A stretch of DNA of 64,000 nucleotides from Humibacillus sp. DSM 29435 (GTDB lineage Bacteria; Actinomycetota; Actinomycetes; Actinomycetales; Dermatophilaceae), in contig NZ_MAST01000005.1 in the NCBI RefSeq assembly GCF_001758225.1, positions 62,001 through 126,000 on the forward strand, in the 5' to 3' direction. The position numbers and the translations under genes were made by a program. The notes below the pieces were generated by a model that was not told the origin of the DNA, searched no databases, and worked only from the letters and a program-made list of their open reading frames with translations. Of this stretch, positions 37,540 through 46,913 are shown piece after piece; positions within the stretch are counted from its first letter, which is position 1, and the number at the start of each line of letters is the position of its first letter.

Positions 37540-39663
37540 GTGAGTGCTGCGCCGAGCGAGCTGGAGCGCGAGCAGGCCTTTCTCGTGCACGCCCGGGCGC
37601 AGCTGCGCCGGATGCGTGAGCTGGCGCAGTCGCTGGATGCCGCCAAGGCCAGCGACGCCATCTCGGCCGAGGCCCTCGGCGCGGTGCTGGCCAGGCGGGT
37701 CGCCTCCCTGCAGGACGACCCGCGCACCACCTTGTTCTTCGGGCGCATCGACCTTCTTGAGGGCATCGAGGGTATCGGGGGCCGCGGCCTCGGCCTCGGC
37801 GCGAGCTTTCACATCGGCCGAAGACACGTCACCGACGACGCCGGCGACCCGGTCGTCGTCGACTGGCGGGCACCGGTGTCGACGGCCTTCTACCGCGCTT
37901 CGACCGCCGAGCCCATGGGAGTCGTGCGCCGACGCCGCTTCGGCGTCGACCACGGCCGGCTCACGGCCTTCGAGGACGAGATACTCACCCGCCGGCCGGA
38001 TGCCGTTCTGCCCGGTTCGCTGACCACACATGGCGTCGAGCGCAGGCGCAGCGCACTGTTGGCCGCCGAGATCGAGCGGCCACGGATGGGTCCGATGCGC
38101 GACATCGTGTCGACGATCCAGCCCGAGCAGGACGAGATCGTACGCAGCGACCTCGGAGTCACGGTCTGCGTGCAGGGCGCGCCCGGCACCGGCAAGACCG
38201 CGGTCGGGCTGCACCGGGCCGCGTGGCTGCTCTACTCCTTCCGGTCGCGCCTCGAGCGCAGCGGCGTGCTCGTCATCGGGCCGAACCGGGCCTTCCTCGA
38301 CCACATCGGGGCCGTGCTGCCCTCTCTCGGCGAGGTGCGGGTCGAGCACGCGACCATCGAGAGCCTGCTCGACCACGCCCGGGTCCGGGCGAGCGAGGCC
38401 GTCGATGTCGCAGTGCTCAAGGGCGACCCGAGGCTGGCGCGCGTGCTCGAGCGCGCCGTGTGGAACCGGGTGAAGCGTCCGGAGGAACCACTCATCGTGC
38501 CGCGCGGCGTGCGTCGGTGGCGGGTGCCCGCAGCAGAGGTCAGCGGCATCTTCGATGAGCTACGCCGTCGCGACGTGCGCTACGGCACCGCCCGCGACCT
38601 GCTCCCCCAGCGCCTGGCCCATCACGTGCTGCTCGTCATGGAGAAGTCGGGCGAGATCACCGACGACCGCGTTCAGGATGCCGTGGCCCGCTCCTCCCCG
38701 GTGCGGGCCTACGTCAAGCACCTGTGGCCGGCCCTCGACCCGGCCGCCGTGCTGCATGGGCTGTTCTCCGACCCGGCCCGACTCGCAGACGCAGCCGACG
38801 GCATCCTCGACGACGACGAGCAGCGCCTGCTGTTGTGGCGCAGACCGGCTCGCTCCAAGGGTGCAGCGCGCTGGACCTTTGCCGACCTGGCGCTGCTCGA
38901 CGAGGTCGGCGACCTGCTGGGGCGCGTGGGCCGCCACGGGCATGTCGTGCTCGACGAGGCGCAGGACCTCTCCCCCATGCAGCTGCGCGCCGTCGGACGA
39001 CGCGCCGGGTCGGGTTCGCTCACCGTTCTCGGTGACATCGCCCAGGGCACCACGCCGTGGTCGGCGACGTCGTGGACGGCGGCGATGTCTCACCTCGGCA
39101 AGGCCGAGCACGACCTCGTGGTGCTCGACCGAGGGTTCCGGGTTCCCGCGGCCGTGATCGACTACGCCGCCCGCCTGTTGCCGGCGATCGCGCCCGGGCT
39201 GGGAGCGCCCCGCTCAGTGCGCGAGAACGCGGGCCGGCTGGAGGTGCATGCCGTGGCCGGTGACCAGCTGCACTCGGAGGTCGGCGCTGCCGTGGTGCAG
39301 GCGGCACGTGAGCCCGGATCGGTGGGGGTGATCGCACCCGACGCCGTCGTGGGGGCACTGTCGGCCGACCTCGCCGCGCTCGGCATCCGGCACGGACGTC
39401 TCGATCGCGACGCATCCGAGCCTGGCGACGACGACCATCAGGTCGTGCTGGTACCGGCGACCGTCGCCAAGGGCCTCGAGTTCGACCGCACCGTCGTGGT
39501 CGAGCCGGCCGCCATCGCGGCGGCTGAACCTGACGGACGAACCGGTCTGCGTCGCCTCTACGTGGTGCTGACTCGGGCGGTGTCGGAGACGACGATCGTG
39601 CACAGCCTGCCGTTGCCCGCCGAGCTCGGCGCCTCCCCAGAAGCCTCCCCCGGCGCAGACTGA
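37540..39663 (+). CDS. HelD/HelR-like UvrD-family ATPase
   Basis: 707 residues from the GTG at 37540 (an alternative GTG lies at 37525). An N-terminal coiled segment (PSELEREQAFLVHARAQLRRMRELAQS) precedes a superfamily 1 core: GAPGTGKTAVGLHRA (Walker A, about 213), VVLDEAQDLSPMQLRAVGRR (Walker B, about 470), GDIAQGT, and late motifs TVAKGLEFDRTVVVEP and LYVVLTRAV. Length and the VVVDWRAPVSTAFYRAS block match the HelD group, RNA polymerase-binding ATPases that strip stalled polymerase from DNA. In some actinobacteria the relative HelR gives rifamycin tolerance. It is divergent from efp and alone on its strand. Confidence 0.87.
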   Translation: MSAAPSELEREQAFLVHARAQLRRMRELAQSLDAAKASDAISAEALGAVLARRVASLQDDPRTTLFFGRIDLLEGIEGIGGRGLGLGASFHIGRRHVTDDAGDPVVVDWRAPVSTAFYRASTAEPMGVVRRRRFGVDHGRLTAFEDEILTRRPDAVLPGSLTTHGVERRRSALLAAEIERPRMGPMRDIVSTIQPEQDEIVRSDLGVTVCVQGAPGTGKTAVGLHRAAWLLYSFRSRLERSGVLVIGPNRAFLDHIGAVLPSLGEVRVEHATIESLLDHARVRASEAVDVAVLKGDPRLARVLERAVWNRVKRPEEPLIVPRGVRRWRVPAAEVSGIFDELRRRDVRYGTARDLLPQRLAHHVLLVMEKSGEITDDRVQDAVARSSPVRAYVKHLWPALDPAAVLHGLFSDPARLADAADGILDDDEQRLLLWRRPARSKGAARWTFADLALLDEVGDLLGRVGRHGHVVLDEAQDLSPMQLRAVGRRAGSGSLTVLGDIAQGTTPWSATSWTAAMSHLGKAEHDLVVLDRGFRVPAAVIDYAARLLPAIAPGLGAPRSVRENAGRLEVHAVAGDQLHSEVGAAVVQAAREPGSVGVIAPDAVVGALSADLAALGIRHGRLDRDASEPGDDDHQVVLVPATVAKGLEFDRTVVVEPAAIAAAEPDGRTGLRRLYVVLTRAVSETTIVHSLPLPAELGASPEASPGAD

Positions 39664-39666
39664 TCC

Positions 39667-39681
39667 GCCGCTTGATGCGGC
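39667..39681. terminator. Small hairpin between convergent helD-like gene and aroQ
   Basis: GCCGC-TTGAT-GCGGC lies directly after the plus-strand stop codon in the 60-bp gap between convergent genes. It is short and lacks a U tract, so it is only a weak terminator candidate. Confidence 0.3.
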
Positions 39682-39723
39682 TGCCACGCCCTCGCGGATC
39701 ACACCAGGGCGGCACCGCGTGAC

Positions 39724-40161
39724 TCAGACCAGGGCGCGCAGGGCCAGCAGGTACGACTGCAGCCCGAACCCGGCGATCGTGCCCGTGGCGACCCCGGCGA
39801 CCACTGAGGTGTGCCTGAACTCCTCGCGGGATGCCGGGTTGCTGAGGTGCACCTCGACGAGGCTGCGACCGCTCGTGGTCACGATCGCACAGGCGTCGCG
39901 CACGGCATACGAGTAGTGCGTGAAGGCGCCCGGGTTGAGCACGACATCGGCGCCCGCGTCGACCGCCTCATGAAGCCAGTCGATGAGCTCGCCCTCGTGG
40001 TTGGTCTGGCGGCAGTCGGCGACCAACCCGAGCTCACGGGCCTCCCGCTCGACCGCCTCGTGCACGTCGTCGAGGGTGTCGGAACCGTAGATCTCGGGTT
40101 CTCGCGTGCCGAGTCGCCCCAGGTTGGGACCGGAGAGCACGAAGACCGTCGGCGCCGTCAT
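39724..40161 (-). CDS. aroQ: 3-dehydroquinate dehydratase, type II
   Basis: Third step of the shikimate pathway. 145 residues of the small dodecameric type II enzyme: LSGPNLGRLGTREPEIYG with the lid Arg and catalytic Tyr, QTNHEGELIDWLHEA, NPGAFTHYSYAVRDA and EVHLSNPASREEFRHTSV. It is the last gene of the aroC-aroK-aroB-(VOC-TrmO)-aroQ run, 26 bases after the VOC-TrmO gene. In mycobacteria aroB and aroQ are adjacent. Confidence 0.97.
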   Translation of the reverse strand: MTAPTVFVLSGPNLGRLGTREPEIYGSDTLDDVHEAVEREARELGLVADCRQTNHEGELIDWLHEAVDAGADVVLNPGAFTHYSYAVRDACAIVTTSGRSLVEVHLSNPASREEFRHTSVVAGVATGTIAGFGLQSYLLALRALV

Positions 40162-40187
40162 GCCGCGAGTCTAGTGAGGCCCCGCCC

Positions 40188-41015
40188 TCACCCGTGGTCA
40201 GCTCCGATGACCGGTTTGAGGTCGAGCACCGGCGTACCGTCGACGGCTTCGAGGGGGCCGACCCGCAACCGACCCCCATCGCGCCCCACCACCGAGACCC
40301 GGTGCAGCCCGACCGGGTTCGGACGATGCGGTGACCGGGTGCTGAAGACGCCTCGCACGGGCCCAGTCGGGTCGTCACCCGCCACCGTCGTCAGCTCGTG
40401 CCGACGGGCCAGGTGCAGCCAGGTGATGACGAAGAGGTCGGTGCCGACCGTGACGTCGCGGATCCCCTCGTGAAACTCCGGCTTCAGCACCAGCCAGGCC
40501 TCGGGCGCTCCCTGGTTGCCCTGGTTCGGGGCGTGCCCGACCTCGACCAGGTCCGACTCCACCCACCCGATCGGATTCAGGTGATAGTCGGTGACCGCCT
40601 CCCCACGTTCAGGGTCTCGACCCAGCCGTGCCTCGTCGAGCACGGGTTCAAACAGCTCGACCGGGTTGCCCGACGGGTCGTCGACGAGGATCTGCCGGCC
40701 CCCGACACCGATCACCATGTCGTTTCGGAACCGGGCCCCGGCCGCCCGGAGGCTGGCCACCGCCGCCGCCAGGTCGTCGACCTCGATGGAGAACCGGTTC
40801 CAGCCGCCCGCTTGGGGGATGGACCCATCCGGCATCGCCTGGCCACCGCCGGGCCCACCGCCTGGCGCGCTGAGCACCAAGCGCAGATCCCCACGAGTGA
40901 CCATCGCGAAGGCGGGTGACGGGTGCATCTGCTCGGTGAAACCCAGCCGGTCGCAGTAGAAGGCGATGGCAGCATCCACGTCGTCGACGATGTACCGAAC
41001 GCTCACGGTCGCCAT
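40188..41015 (-). CDS. Fused VOC (glyoxalase-like) and TrmO/TsaA domain protein
   Basis: 275 residues in one frame. Residues about 1-120 are a vicinal-oxygen-chelate domain (VRYIVDDVDAAIAFYCDRLGF, FRNDMVIGVGGRQILVDDPSGNPVELFEP). Residues about 135-275 are a TrmO/TsaA domain (LNPIGWVES, GPVRGVFSTRSPHRPNPVGLHRV, DLKPVI). TrmO methylates N6-threonylcarbamoyladenosine at tRNA position 37 using SAM; whether this copy does is untested. The VOC half lacks a clear catalytic assignment. GGGGAGA precedes the ATG at 41015. It sits in the aro operon between aroB (63 bases) and aroQ (26 bases). A frameshift joining two genes is unlikely because the linker is clean coding sequence. Confidence 0.85.
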   Translation of the reverse strand: MATVSVRYIVDDVDAAIAFYCDRLGFTEQMHPSPAFAMVTRGDLRLVLSAPGGGPGGGQAMPDGSIPQAGGWNRFSIEVDDLAAAVASLRAAGARFRNDMVIGVGGRQILVDDPSGNPVELFEPVLDEARLGRDPERGEAVTDYHLNPIGWVESDLVEVGHAPNQGNQGAPEAWLVLKPEFHEGIRDVTVGTDLFVITWLHLARRHELTTVAGDDPTGPVRGVFSTRSPHRPNPVGLHRVSVVGRDGGRLRVGPLEAVDGTPVLDLKPVIGADHG

Positions 41016-41078
41016 GGTCGATCTCCCCTCGACTCCCCCCATCATGACGCGCGACAGTTTCCGCGTCCATGCCCTGGT

Positions 41079-42209
41079 TCAGCCCTCGCCCTCGTTCGGG
41101 GCGTCGGGTGTCGCCGGTAGTGACACGAGGTCATAGGCGGCTCGCAGGTCGATTTCGCTCGGGCCCTCCAGCCGGCTCGGCTGGGCCAGCCCGTCTAGCA
41201 CGACGAAACGCAGCCGCGAACCACGCGACTTCTTGTCGCGGCGCATGGCGGTCAGCAGGTAGGGCCAGCGGTCGTCGCGGTAGCTGGTGGGCAGGCCGAC
41301 CGCAGCGAGCACCGACCGGTGCCGGGCGACGAGCGCCGCGCCCGCATCCCCCGGCAGGTGGCCGGTGAGCCTCGCCAGCTCGGCGACGTAGACCATGCCG
41401 ACGCTGACCGCTTCGCCGTGCCGCCAGGTGTAGTGCTCGACCTGCTCGATGGCGTGGCCGAACGTGTGGCCGTAGTTGAGGATCTCGCGCAGCGAGCTCT
41501 CGCGCAGGTCGGCGGCGACGACGTGCGCCTTGACCCGCACGGCTCGCTCGACCATCTCACGCAGAGCCGGGTTGTCGGCGCGTCGGGCTGCCGCCGGATC
41601 GGCCTCGACGAGGTCGAGGATGACGGGGTCGTCGATGAAGCCGCACTTGACGATCTCGGAGAGGCCGGCGACCAGATCGGCCTCAGGCAGGGTCGACAGC
41701 ACATCGACGTCGCAGAGCACGGCGGCGGGCGGATGGAAGGCTCCGACGAGGTTCTTGCCCTCGGCCGTGTTGATGCCGGTCTTGCCACCGACCGCCGCGT
41801 CGACCATCCCCAGCAGGGTTGTCGGCACCTGCACCACCGGCACCCCGCGCAGCCACGAGGCCGCGACGAACCCGGCCAGGTCGGTCACGCTGCCTCCGCC
41901 GAGGCCGACAACGGCATCCGTGCGAGTGAAGCCGCCCTGGCCCAGCACGGCCCACAGGCCGGCCGCGACGGCGGCAGTCTTGGCGGCCTCGGCGTCGGGC
42001 ACCGGAGCGAGGTGAACCGTCAACCCCCGCGCCGAGAGCAGATCGGCGACGCCGGCGGTCAGCTCGGGGAGGGTCGGCGGGTGCACGAGGAGCACGCGCT
42101 CGACACCGTCAGGTAGGTGCTCGGCAACCCGGGCGATCACGCCTGAGCCGATGATCACGTCGTAGTCGCCGCCGACGGCGATGGTCGTCACCTCGGGGGC
42201 GACGTTCAC
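41079..42209 (-). CDS. aroB: 3-dehydroquinate synthase
   Basis: Second step of the shikimate pathway; NAD and metal dependent. 376 residues: GLGGGSVTDLAGFVAASWLRG, PTTLLGMVDAAVGGKTGIN, GLSEIVKCGFI (catalytic Lys), and YGHTFGHAIE with the metal-binding His. The GTG start overlaps the aroK stop (GTGA). Confidence 0.97.
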   Translation of the reverse strand: MNVAPEVTTIAVGGDYDVIIGSGVIARVAEHLPDGVERVLLVHPPTLPELTAGVADLLSARGLTVHLAPVPDAEAAKTAAVAAGLWAVLGQGGFTRTDAVVGLGGGSVTDLAGFVAASWLRGVPVVQVPTTLLGMVDAAVGGKTGINTAEGKNLVGAFHPPAAVLCDVDVLSTLPEADLVAGLSEIVKCGFIDDPVILDLVEADPAAARRADNPALREMVERAVRVKAHVVAADLRESSLREILNYGHTFGHAIEQVEHYTWRHGEAVSVGMVYVAELARLTGHLPGDAGAALVARHRSVLAAVGLPTSYRDDRWPYLLTAMRRDKKSRGSRLRFVVLDGLAQPSRLEGPSEIDLRAAYDLVSLPATPDAPNEGEG

Positions 42210-42763
42210 GCCGACGGCTCGGACGCCGGTTCGAGGAGGCCGACGATCTCACCGACGATCTCGTCGGGGGTCCGTCCGGCCGTGTCGACGCGATGGGTGG
42301 CGACCCGCCCGTACGTCGGGCGGCGGGCGTTCATCATGTTCGTCCAGGAGGCCCGCGGGTTGACCGACAGCAACGGGCGAGAGCGGTCGAAGCCGATGCG
42401 CCTCCTCGCGTCGGCGATGGCCACGTCGAGAAACACGACCACGTGGCCGGCCAGGTCGGCTTCGGTGTCGGCGTGCATGACCGCTCCCCCGCCGAGAGCG
42501 ATGACGCCCGGCTCGTTCGCGAGCGCTCGGGCCACCTCGGCGCGCTCGAGAACGCGGAAGGCGGCCTCCCCGTCGTCGACGAAGATGTCGGAGATCGACC
42601 GCTGCTCGGCCTCCTCGATGGCCGTGTCGACGTCGTGCACCGCCACGCCGAGCCGCTCGGCCAGGGCGGCGGCCACCGTCGACTTGCCGGCTCCCGGTGG
42701 GCCCACGATCACGGCCACCGGTCGTCGTTCGGAGTCGGTGGTGCGGGCGTCGTCGGTCACCAT
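42206..42763 (-). CDS. aroK: Shikimate kinase
   Basis: Phosphorylates shikimate. 185 residues: [22 protein letters not shown] (P-loop, about 19-40), HDVDTAIEE and GGGAVMH (shikimate site), and FDRSRPLL (lid Arg). The first 13 residues are a polar tail. ATG at 42763 directly precedes a GTG at 42760 that would overlap the aroC stop as GTGA; either can be the start. Coupled to aroC before it and aroB after it. Confidence 0.96.
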   Translation of the reverse strand: MVTDDARTTDSERRPVAVIVGPPGAGKSTVAAALAERLGVAVHDVDTAIEEAEQRSISDIFVDDGEAAFRVLERAEVARALANEPGVIALGGGAVMHADTEADLAGHVVVFLDVAIADARRRIGFDRSRPLLSVNPRASWTNMMNARRPTYGRVATHRVDTAGRTPDEIVGEIVGLLEPASEPSA

Positions 42764-43977
42764 GTGCGCAGTCCTTCCGGGATGCCGCTGAGGTAGGCCG
42801 CGTGGTTGCGTGCGGTCTCGACCACCGAGTCGCCGCCGAACTTCTCGAGGCAGGCCTGGGCCACGACGAGGGCGACCATGGCCTCGGCCACGACGCCCGC
42901 CGCCGGAACCGCGCACACGTCGGACCGCTGGTGGATCGCGGTCGCCGCCTCACCGGTCGAGACGTCGACCGTGGCGAGCGATCGCGGCACGGTGCTGATC
43001 GGCTTCATGGCGGCCCGCACGCGCAGCACCTGACCGGTCGACATCCCGCCCTCGGTTCCGCCGGCCCGGCCGGTGCGTCGGGTGATGGTGCCGTCGACGA
43101 CGTCCATCTCGTCGTGCGCCTGCGAGCCTCGCCGGCGGGCGGTCTCGAAGCCGTCGCCGATCTCGACGCCCTTGATCGCCTGGATGCTCATGAGGGCGGC
43201 GGCGAGCTGCGCGTCGAGCTTGCGGTCCCAGTGCACGTGCGAGCCGAGGCCGGGCGGCAGTCCGTAGGCGAGCACCTCGACCACCCCGCCGAGGGTGTCG
43301 CCCTCCTTCTTCGCGGTGTCGACCTCCGCGACCATCGCCGCGGCGCCGGCCTCGTCGAAGGCACGCACCGGGTTGGCGTCGAGGGTCTTGACGTCGTCGG
43401 GCGTCGGCAGGCTGGCCCCGGGCGTCGCGGTGGCCGTGCCGATGGCAACGGTGTGGGAGACGAAGCGGATGCCGTAGGCCTGCGCCACGAAGCGCGCCGC
43501 CACCTCGCCCAGAGCGACCCGGGCCGCCGTCTCACGGGCCGAGGCCCGTTCGAGCACCGGACGCGCGTCGTCGTAGCCGTACTTCTGCATTCCGACGAGG
43601 TCGGCGTGACCCGGCCGGGGCCGGGTCAGGGGCTTGTTGCGCGCAACCTCCTTCTCGGCGCCCACGTCGTCGGAGGCCGCGTAGTCCGCCGCGGTCACCG
43701 GTTCCGGGCTCATCACGGTCTGCCACTTGGGCCACTCGCTGTTGCCGATGCGAATCGCGAGCGGCGAGCCGAGGGTCAGCCCGTGACGAAGACCGCCGAG
43801 GAACTCCACCTCGTCCTGCTCGAACTTCATGCGTGCTCCGCGGCCGTAGCCGAGACGTCGGCGGGTGAGGGCAGCCTGCAGGTGCTTCGACGTCAGCTCG
43901 ACTCCTGCCGGCAGTCCTTCGAGCATCGCCACCAGAGCGGGGCCGTGCGACTCACCGGCGGTCAACCAACGCAACAT
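42757..43977 (-). CDS. aroC: Chorismate synthase
   Basis: Makes chorismate from EPSP with reduced FMN. 406 residues: [25 protein letters not shown] (first signature), [37 protein letters not shown] split over the second signature, and [12 protein letters not shown] plus [10 protein letters not shown]. It leads the aroC-aroK-aroB-VOC/TrmO-aroQ run. A 58-bp gap separates it from the prepilin peptidase upstream. Confidence 0.97.
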   Translation of the reverse strand: MLRWLTAGESHGPALVAMLEGLPAGVELTSKHLQAALTRRRLGYGRGARMKFEQDEVEFLGGLRHGLTLGSPLAIRIGNSEWPKWQTVMSPEPVTAADYAASDDVGAEKEVARNKPLTRPRPGHADLVGMQKYGYDDARPVLERASARETAARVALGEVAARFVAQAYGIRFVSHTVAIGTATATPGASLPTPDDVKTLDANPVRAFDEAGAAAMVAEVDTAKKEGDTLGGVVEVLAYGLPPGLGSHVHWDRKLDAQLAAALMSIQAIKGVEIGDGFETARRRGSQAHDEMDVVDGTITRRTGRAGGTEGGMSTGQVLRVRAAMKPISTVPRSLATVDVSTGEAATAIHQRSDVCAVPAAGVVAEAMVALVVAQACLEKFGGDSVVETARNHAAYLSGIPEGLRTW

Positions 43978-44035
43978 GACTCGATCCTGCCATGCACCCG
44001 GGTCGCCGCCCGGCCCGCGTCCATCCCGACCAGGT

Positions 44036-44734
44036 TCAGAGGAAGGGACGCACCTCGACCAGCAGCGAGAGGTAACCGCCGAGCAGCATCCAGGGGCCGA
44101 ACGCGATGGCGCTACGCCGATGTGCCCGACGCAGGACCAGGCGCCCCAGGGCCCACGCTCCCCCGAGCAGGAAGGCGGCGTACGTCGTGACCAGCGGCGC
44201 CCACGGGGAGAGGTAGCCGGTGGTGAGGCCGAGCAGAGCAGCGAGCTGCACGTCGCCCAGGCCGAACGCTCCGCCCATCGCGCCCGCGAGCAGCGCCAGG
44301 AGCAGGAAGACGAGCAGCAGCGCGAAAGCGCAGACTCCGGCTCGAAGCAACGCTGACCAGTTCCCGGTCACCGCCGACGACAGCGCCAGCTGAACTGCGA
44401 CGAGTACGGTCGTGGGCCGTACCAGTCCGGTGGGGAGCCGATGCACGTCGGCGTCGATCCACACCAGGGCAACCGCGGCCGTGGTGAAGGTCAGCAGGGC
44501 CGGCGCCACCGTGTAGTCACCGAGGCCGCCGAGCCGCCAGGCCAGCACGCCCCACGCCGCCGCCGTCACCGGCGTCACCACCCAGGTCGGGAACGGCATC
44601 GGCCCGGCCTCGTCGTCGATCCGGTAACCGCCCGAGGCCAGCCGCGGCGTCAGGATGAGCCCCACCGCTGCTCCTGCGAGCGCCACGACGGGCACGAACC
44701 ACCACGGCGTGACCGACGCCGCGCCCCAGGTCAC
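44036..44734 (-). CDS. A24-type prepilin peptidase without methylase domain
   Basis: 232 residues, about seven membrane helices. The two catalytic Asp of the aspartic prepilin peptidases are present: one in [10 protein letters not shown] (about 93) and one in [10 protein letters not shown] (GxGD, about 159). The N-terminal Cys-rich N-methylase domain of PilD is absent, giving the short TadV/archaeal-like form. No pilin or Tad genes are in view, so its substrate is elsewhere. The GTG at 44734 is chosen because it overlaps the aroE stop (GTGA); a start at 44767 would overlap aroE by 37 bases. Its place between aroE and aroC matches mycobacteria. Confidence 0.85.
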   Translation of the reverse strand: MTWGAASVTPWWFVPVVALAGAAVGLILTPRLASGGYRIDDEAGPMPFPTWVVTPVTAAAWGVLAWRLGGLGDYTVAPALLTFTTAAVALVWIDADVHRLPTGLVRPTTVLVAVQLALSSAVTGNWSALLRAGVCAFALLLVFLLLALLAGAMGGAFGLGDVQLAALLGLTTGYLSPWAPLVTTYAAFLLGGAWALGRLVLRRAHRRSAIAFGPWMLLGGYLSLLVEVRPFL

Positions 44735-45681
44735 GGGCCCGACGTGGTCGACGAGTCCTGGCTGCACGCTGACGGCGGGGGCCGCTGACCCACGATCCGG
44801 TCACCGGGGGTGGCGCGCGCACGGTCGAGAGCCTCGCGCATGGCTTCGACGGGCGCGGAGCGCCCCGTCATGAGCCGCACCTGCTCGGTGGCCTGGTGGA
44901 GCAGCATGTCGACGCCCCGGGCGCGGCGCCAGCCCCGGCTCAGGGCGACCCGCTCGAGGGCGGTCTCGCCTGAGCCGTAGACGACGTCGAGCACGGCGCC
45001 GGAACCGGCTCGGGCGGGCGCAGGAAAGGTGTCGAGACCGTCGATCGCCGAGGGCGGCACCGTGCTCACCACGACGTCGCAGCGTGGCCACGTTCCCCAC
45101 GGCACGACATCGACCGTCAGCCCGGTGCGCTCCGCCTGCGTCGTGGTCTCGGGGCGAACGGCACCGCGCACCATGAAGGTCACCTCGCGCACCCCGGCGC
45201 CCGCCAGGGCGGCGACCGCCGAGCGCGCGGTCGCGCCGGAGCCGACGACGAGCGCCCTACGTAGATCGACGCCCACCGGCAGCACCTCCGCCAGCGCAGC
45301 CCGGATGCCGTGCACGTCGGTGTTGTGGGCGTGCCAGCCGTCGTCGTGGCGCACGAGCGTGTTGGCGCCACCGGTCTCGCGGGCGGTGTCGCTGACCACC
45401 ACCGCCCTGCGCAGGGCTACCCCCTTGAGCGGCTTGGTGAGCGAGAGGCCACGCCAGACATCGTCGAGGTCGTCGAGGGCGGCCTCGAAGCCGCGCTCGT
45501 CGACCTCGCGCCGCTCGTACGTCCAGTCGGGCAGGCCCAGGGCGAGGTAGGCGGCCCGGTGCAGCACGGGCGAGAGGGAGTGCGCGATCGGTGAGCCCCA
45601 GACTGCGCACCGGCGAGGCCCAGGGCCGCCGGGCACGGCGCCGGACGACGCGGCGTCAGACGACTCGGCGGGCGTCAGCAC
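44731..45681 (-). CDS. aroE: Shikimate dehydrogenase
   Basis: NADPH-dependent reduction of 3-dehydroshikimate. 316 residues: VWGSPIAHSLSPVLHRAAY (shikimate site), LTKPLKG with the catalytic Lys, GANTLVRHDDGWHAHNTDVHG with the catalytic Asp, GSGATARSAVAAL (NADP loop) and GVDMLLHQATEQVRLMTG. The GTG at 45681 overlaps the mltG stop by a few bases. A Ser/Ala/Gly-rich N-terminal tail of about 25 residues precedes the fold. Confidence 0.94.
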   Translation of the reverse strand: MLTPAESSDAASSGAVPGGPGPRRCAVWGSPIAHSLSPVLHRAAYLALGLPDWTYERREVDERGFEAALDDLDDVWRGLSLTKPLKGVALRRAVVVSDTARETGGANTLVRHDDGWHAHNTDVHGIRAALAEVLPVGVDLRRALVVGSGATARSAVAALAGAGVREVTFMVRGAVRPETTTQAERTGLTVDVVPWGTWPRCDVVVSTVPPSAIDGLDTFPAPARAGSGAVLDVVYGSGETALERVALSRGWRRARGVDMLLHQATEQVRLMTGRSAPVEAMREALDRARATPGDRIVGQRPPPSACSQDSSTTSGP

Positions 45682-46913
45682 TTGCCGTCGGTGGCCTGAT
45701 ACCACGCTCTGAACTGGGCCACGTTCTTGGCGTTGTCGGCGTCGCTCACCGCGAACTTGGTCTCGCCCGTGCACAGGTTGACGGTGGTGAACCAGAACCA
45801 GTCACCGGCGGGCGGGGCTGCCGCTGCCTTGATGGCGTTCTCACCGGGGTTCGCGATCGGACCGGGTGGCAGGCCCTTGACCTTTCGGGTGTTGTAGGGG
45901 CTGGCGCTGTTCAGCATGGCCTGCGTCGGCACCCCCCGCTTCTTGAAGATGTAGTTGACGGTGGAGTCGAAACCGAGGGGGGTGTCGCGCGCGAGCCGGT
46001 TCTCGACGACGCGGGCCACCTTTCCCCGGTCGGCCGCCGTCTGGGCCTCCCCTTCGACCAGGCTCGCGAGGATGACGACGCGCTCCATCTTGTCGGGGGT
46101 GATCCCAAGGGCCGAGAGGCGTTTGGTCGACTGGGCCACCATCTGCTGCAGCTGGTCAGGGGCGCTGGAGCCGGGTTCGAACTCGTAGCTGGCGGGGAAG
46201 AGGTACCCCTCGACGTTGCCCTTCGCCGACGACGGCAGTCCCAGCGCCGCGCCGTCCTTGGCCGCAGCGACGTACTTGGCGACCGGGATACCGGTCTGTT
46301 GGGACAGCTTGGCGTAGATCTCGGTCGCCCACAGTCCCTCCGGGATCACGACGCGGGTGATGACCCGGTTGGCGGGGTCGACGAGCACAGCGAGAGCATC
46401 GCTCGCCTTCATCGCCTCTTTGAGCTTGTAGACCCCAGGCTGGATGCCGCTCGACTTCTCGTCGGCGGCCGCCGCCTCGTTGAAAGCCTTGCTCGTCTTG
46501 ACGACACCCCGCGCGACGAGCAGGTCAGCGATGGCTGAGCCGCCGGAGCCCGGGGCCACGGTGACCGACACCTCACCCTCGCCCGGCCCCGGAAAGTCGT
46601 TCGACTCGAGGAAGCCCTCGACCACGGGCCGCAACACCACGACGGCCACCGTCACGCCGCCGCCCACGACGGCCAGCGCCAGCACGATGACGAGCAGACG
46701 CCGCCAGAGCGACGGTCTGGAACGTCGTGGCCCACCTGAACCGGCTGCGCGCCCGGAGCGGCGGGAGCTGCGGCGACCTCGACGGCTGCCCCGCTCCGTC
46801 TCGGCGGCAGCGGCCGGCGACCGGTCGGTACCGGCGTCGTGGTGCCCGCCCGGGAGTGCGTCAGGGTGGTCTTCGTGCTCCCCGAAGATTGATGACTCCA
46901 GGTGGTCGGTCAT
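45675..46913 (-). CDS. mltG: Endolytic murein transglycosylase MltG (YceG-like)
   Basis: Cuts nascent peptidoglycan glycan strands in the membrane. 412 residues: about 70 residues of Arg/Ser/Gly-rich disordered cytoplasmic tail, one transmembrane helix (about 70-95), a LysM-like region, then the catalytic domain with ILASLVEGEAQ (catalytic Glu about 285), NRLARDTPLGFDSTV and GLPPGPIANPGENAIKAA. It overlaps ruvX before and aroE after, the conserved alaS-ruvX-mltG-aroE order. Confidence 0.95.
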   Translation of the reverse strand: MTDHLESSIFGEHEDHPDALPGGHHDAGTDRSPAAAAETERGSRRGRRSSRRSGRAAGSGGPRRSRPSLWRRLLVIVLALAVVGGGVTVAVVVLRPVVEGFLESNDFPGPGEGEVSVTVAPGSGGSAIADLLVARGVVKTSKAFNEAAAADEKSSGIQPGVYKLKEAMKASDALAVLVDPANRVITRVVIPEGLWATEIYAKLSQQTGIPVAKYVAAAKDGAALGLPSSAKGNVEGYLFPASYEFEPGSSAPDQLQQMVAQSTKRLSALGITPDKMERVVILASLVEGEAQTAADRGKVARVVENRLARDTPLGFDSTVNYIFKKRGVPTQAMLNSASPYNTRKVKGLPPGPIANPGENAIKAAAAPPAGDWFWFTTVNLCTGETKFAVSDADNAKNVAQFRAWYQATDGKC

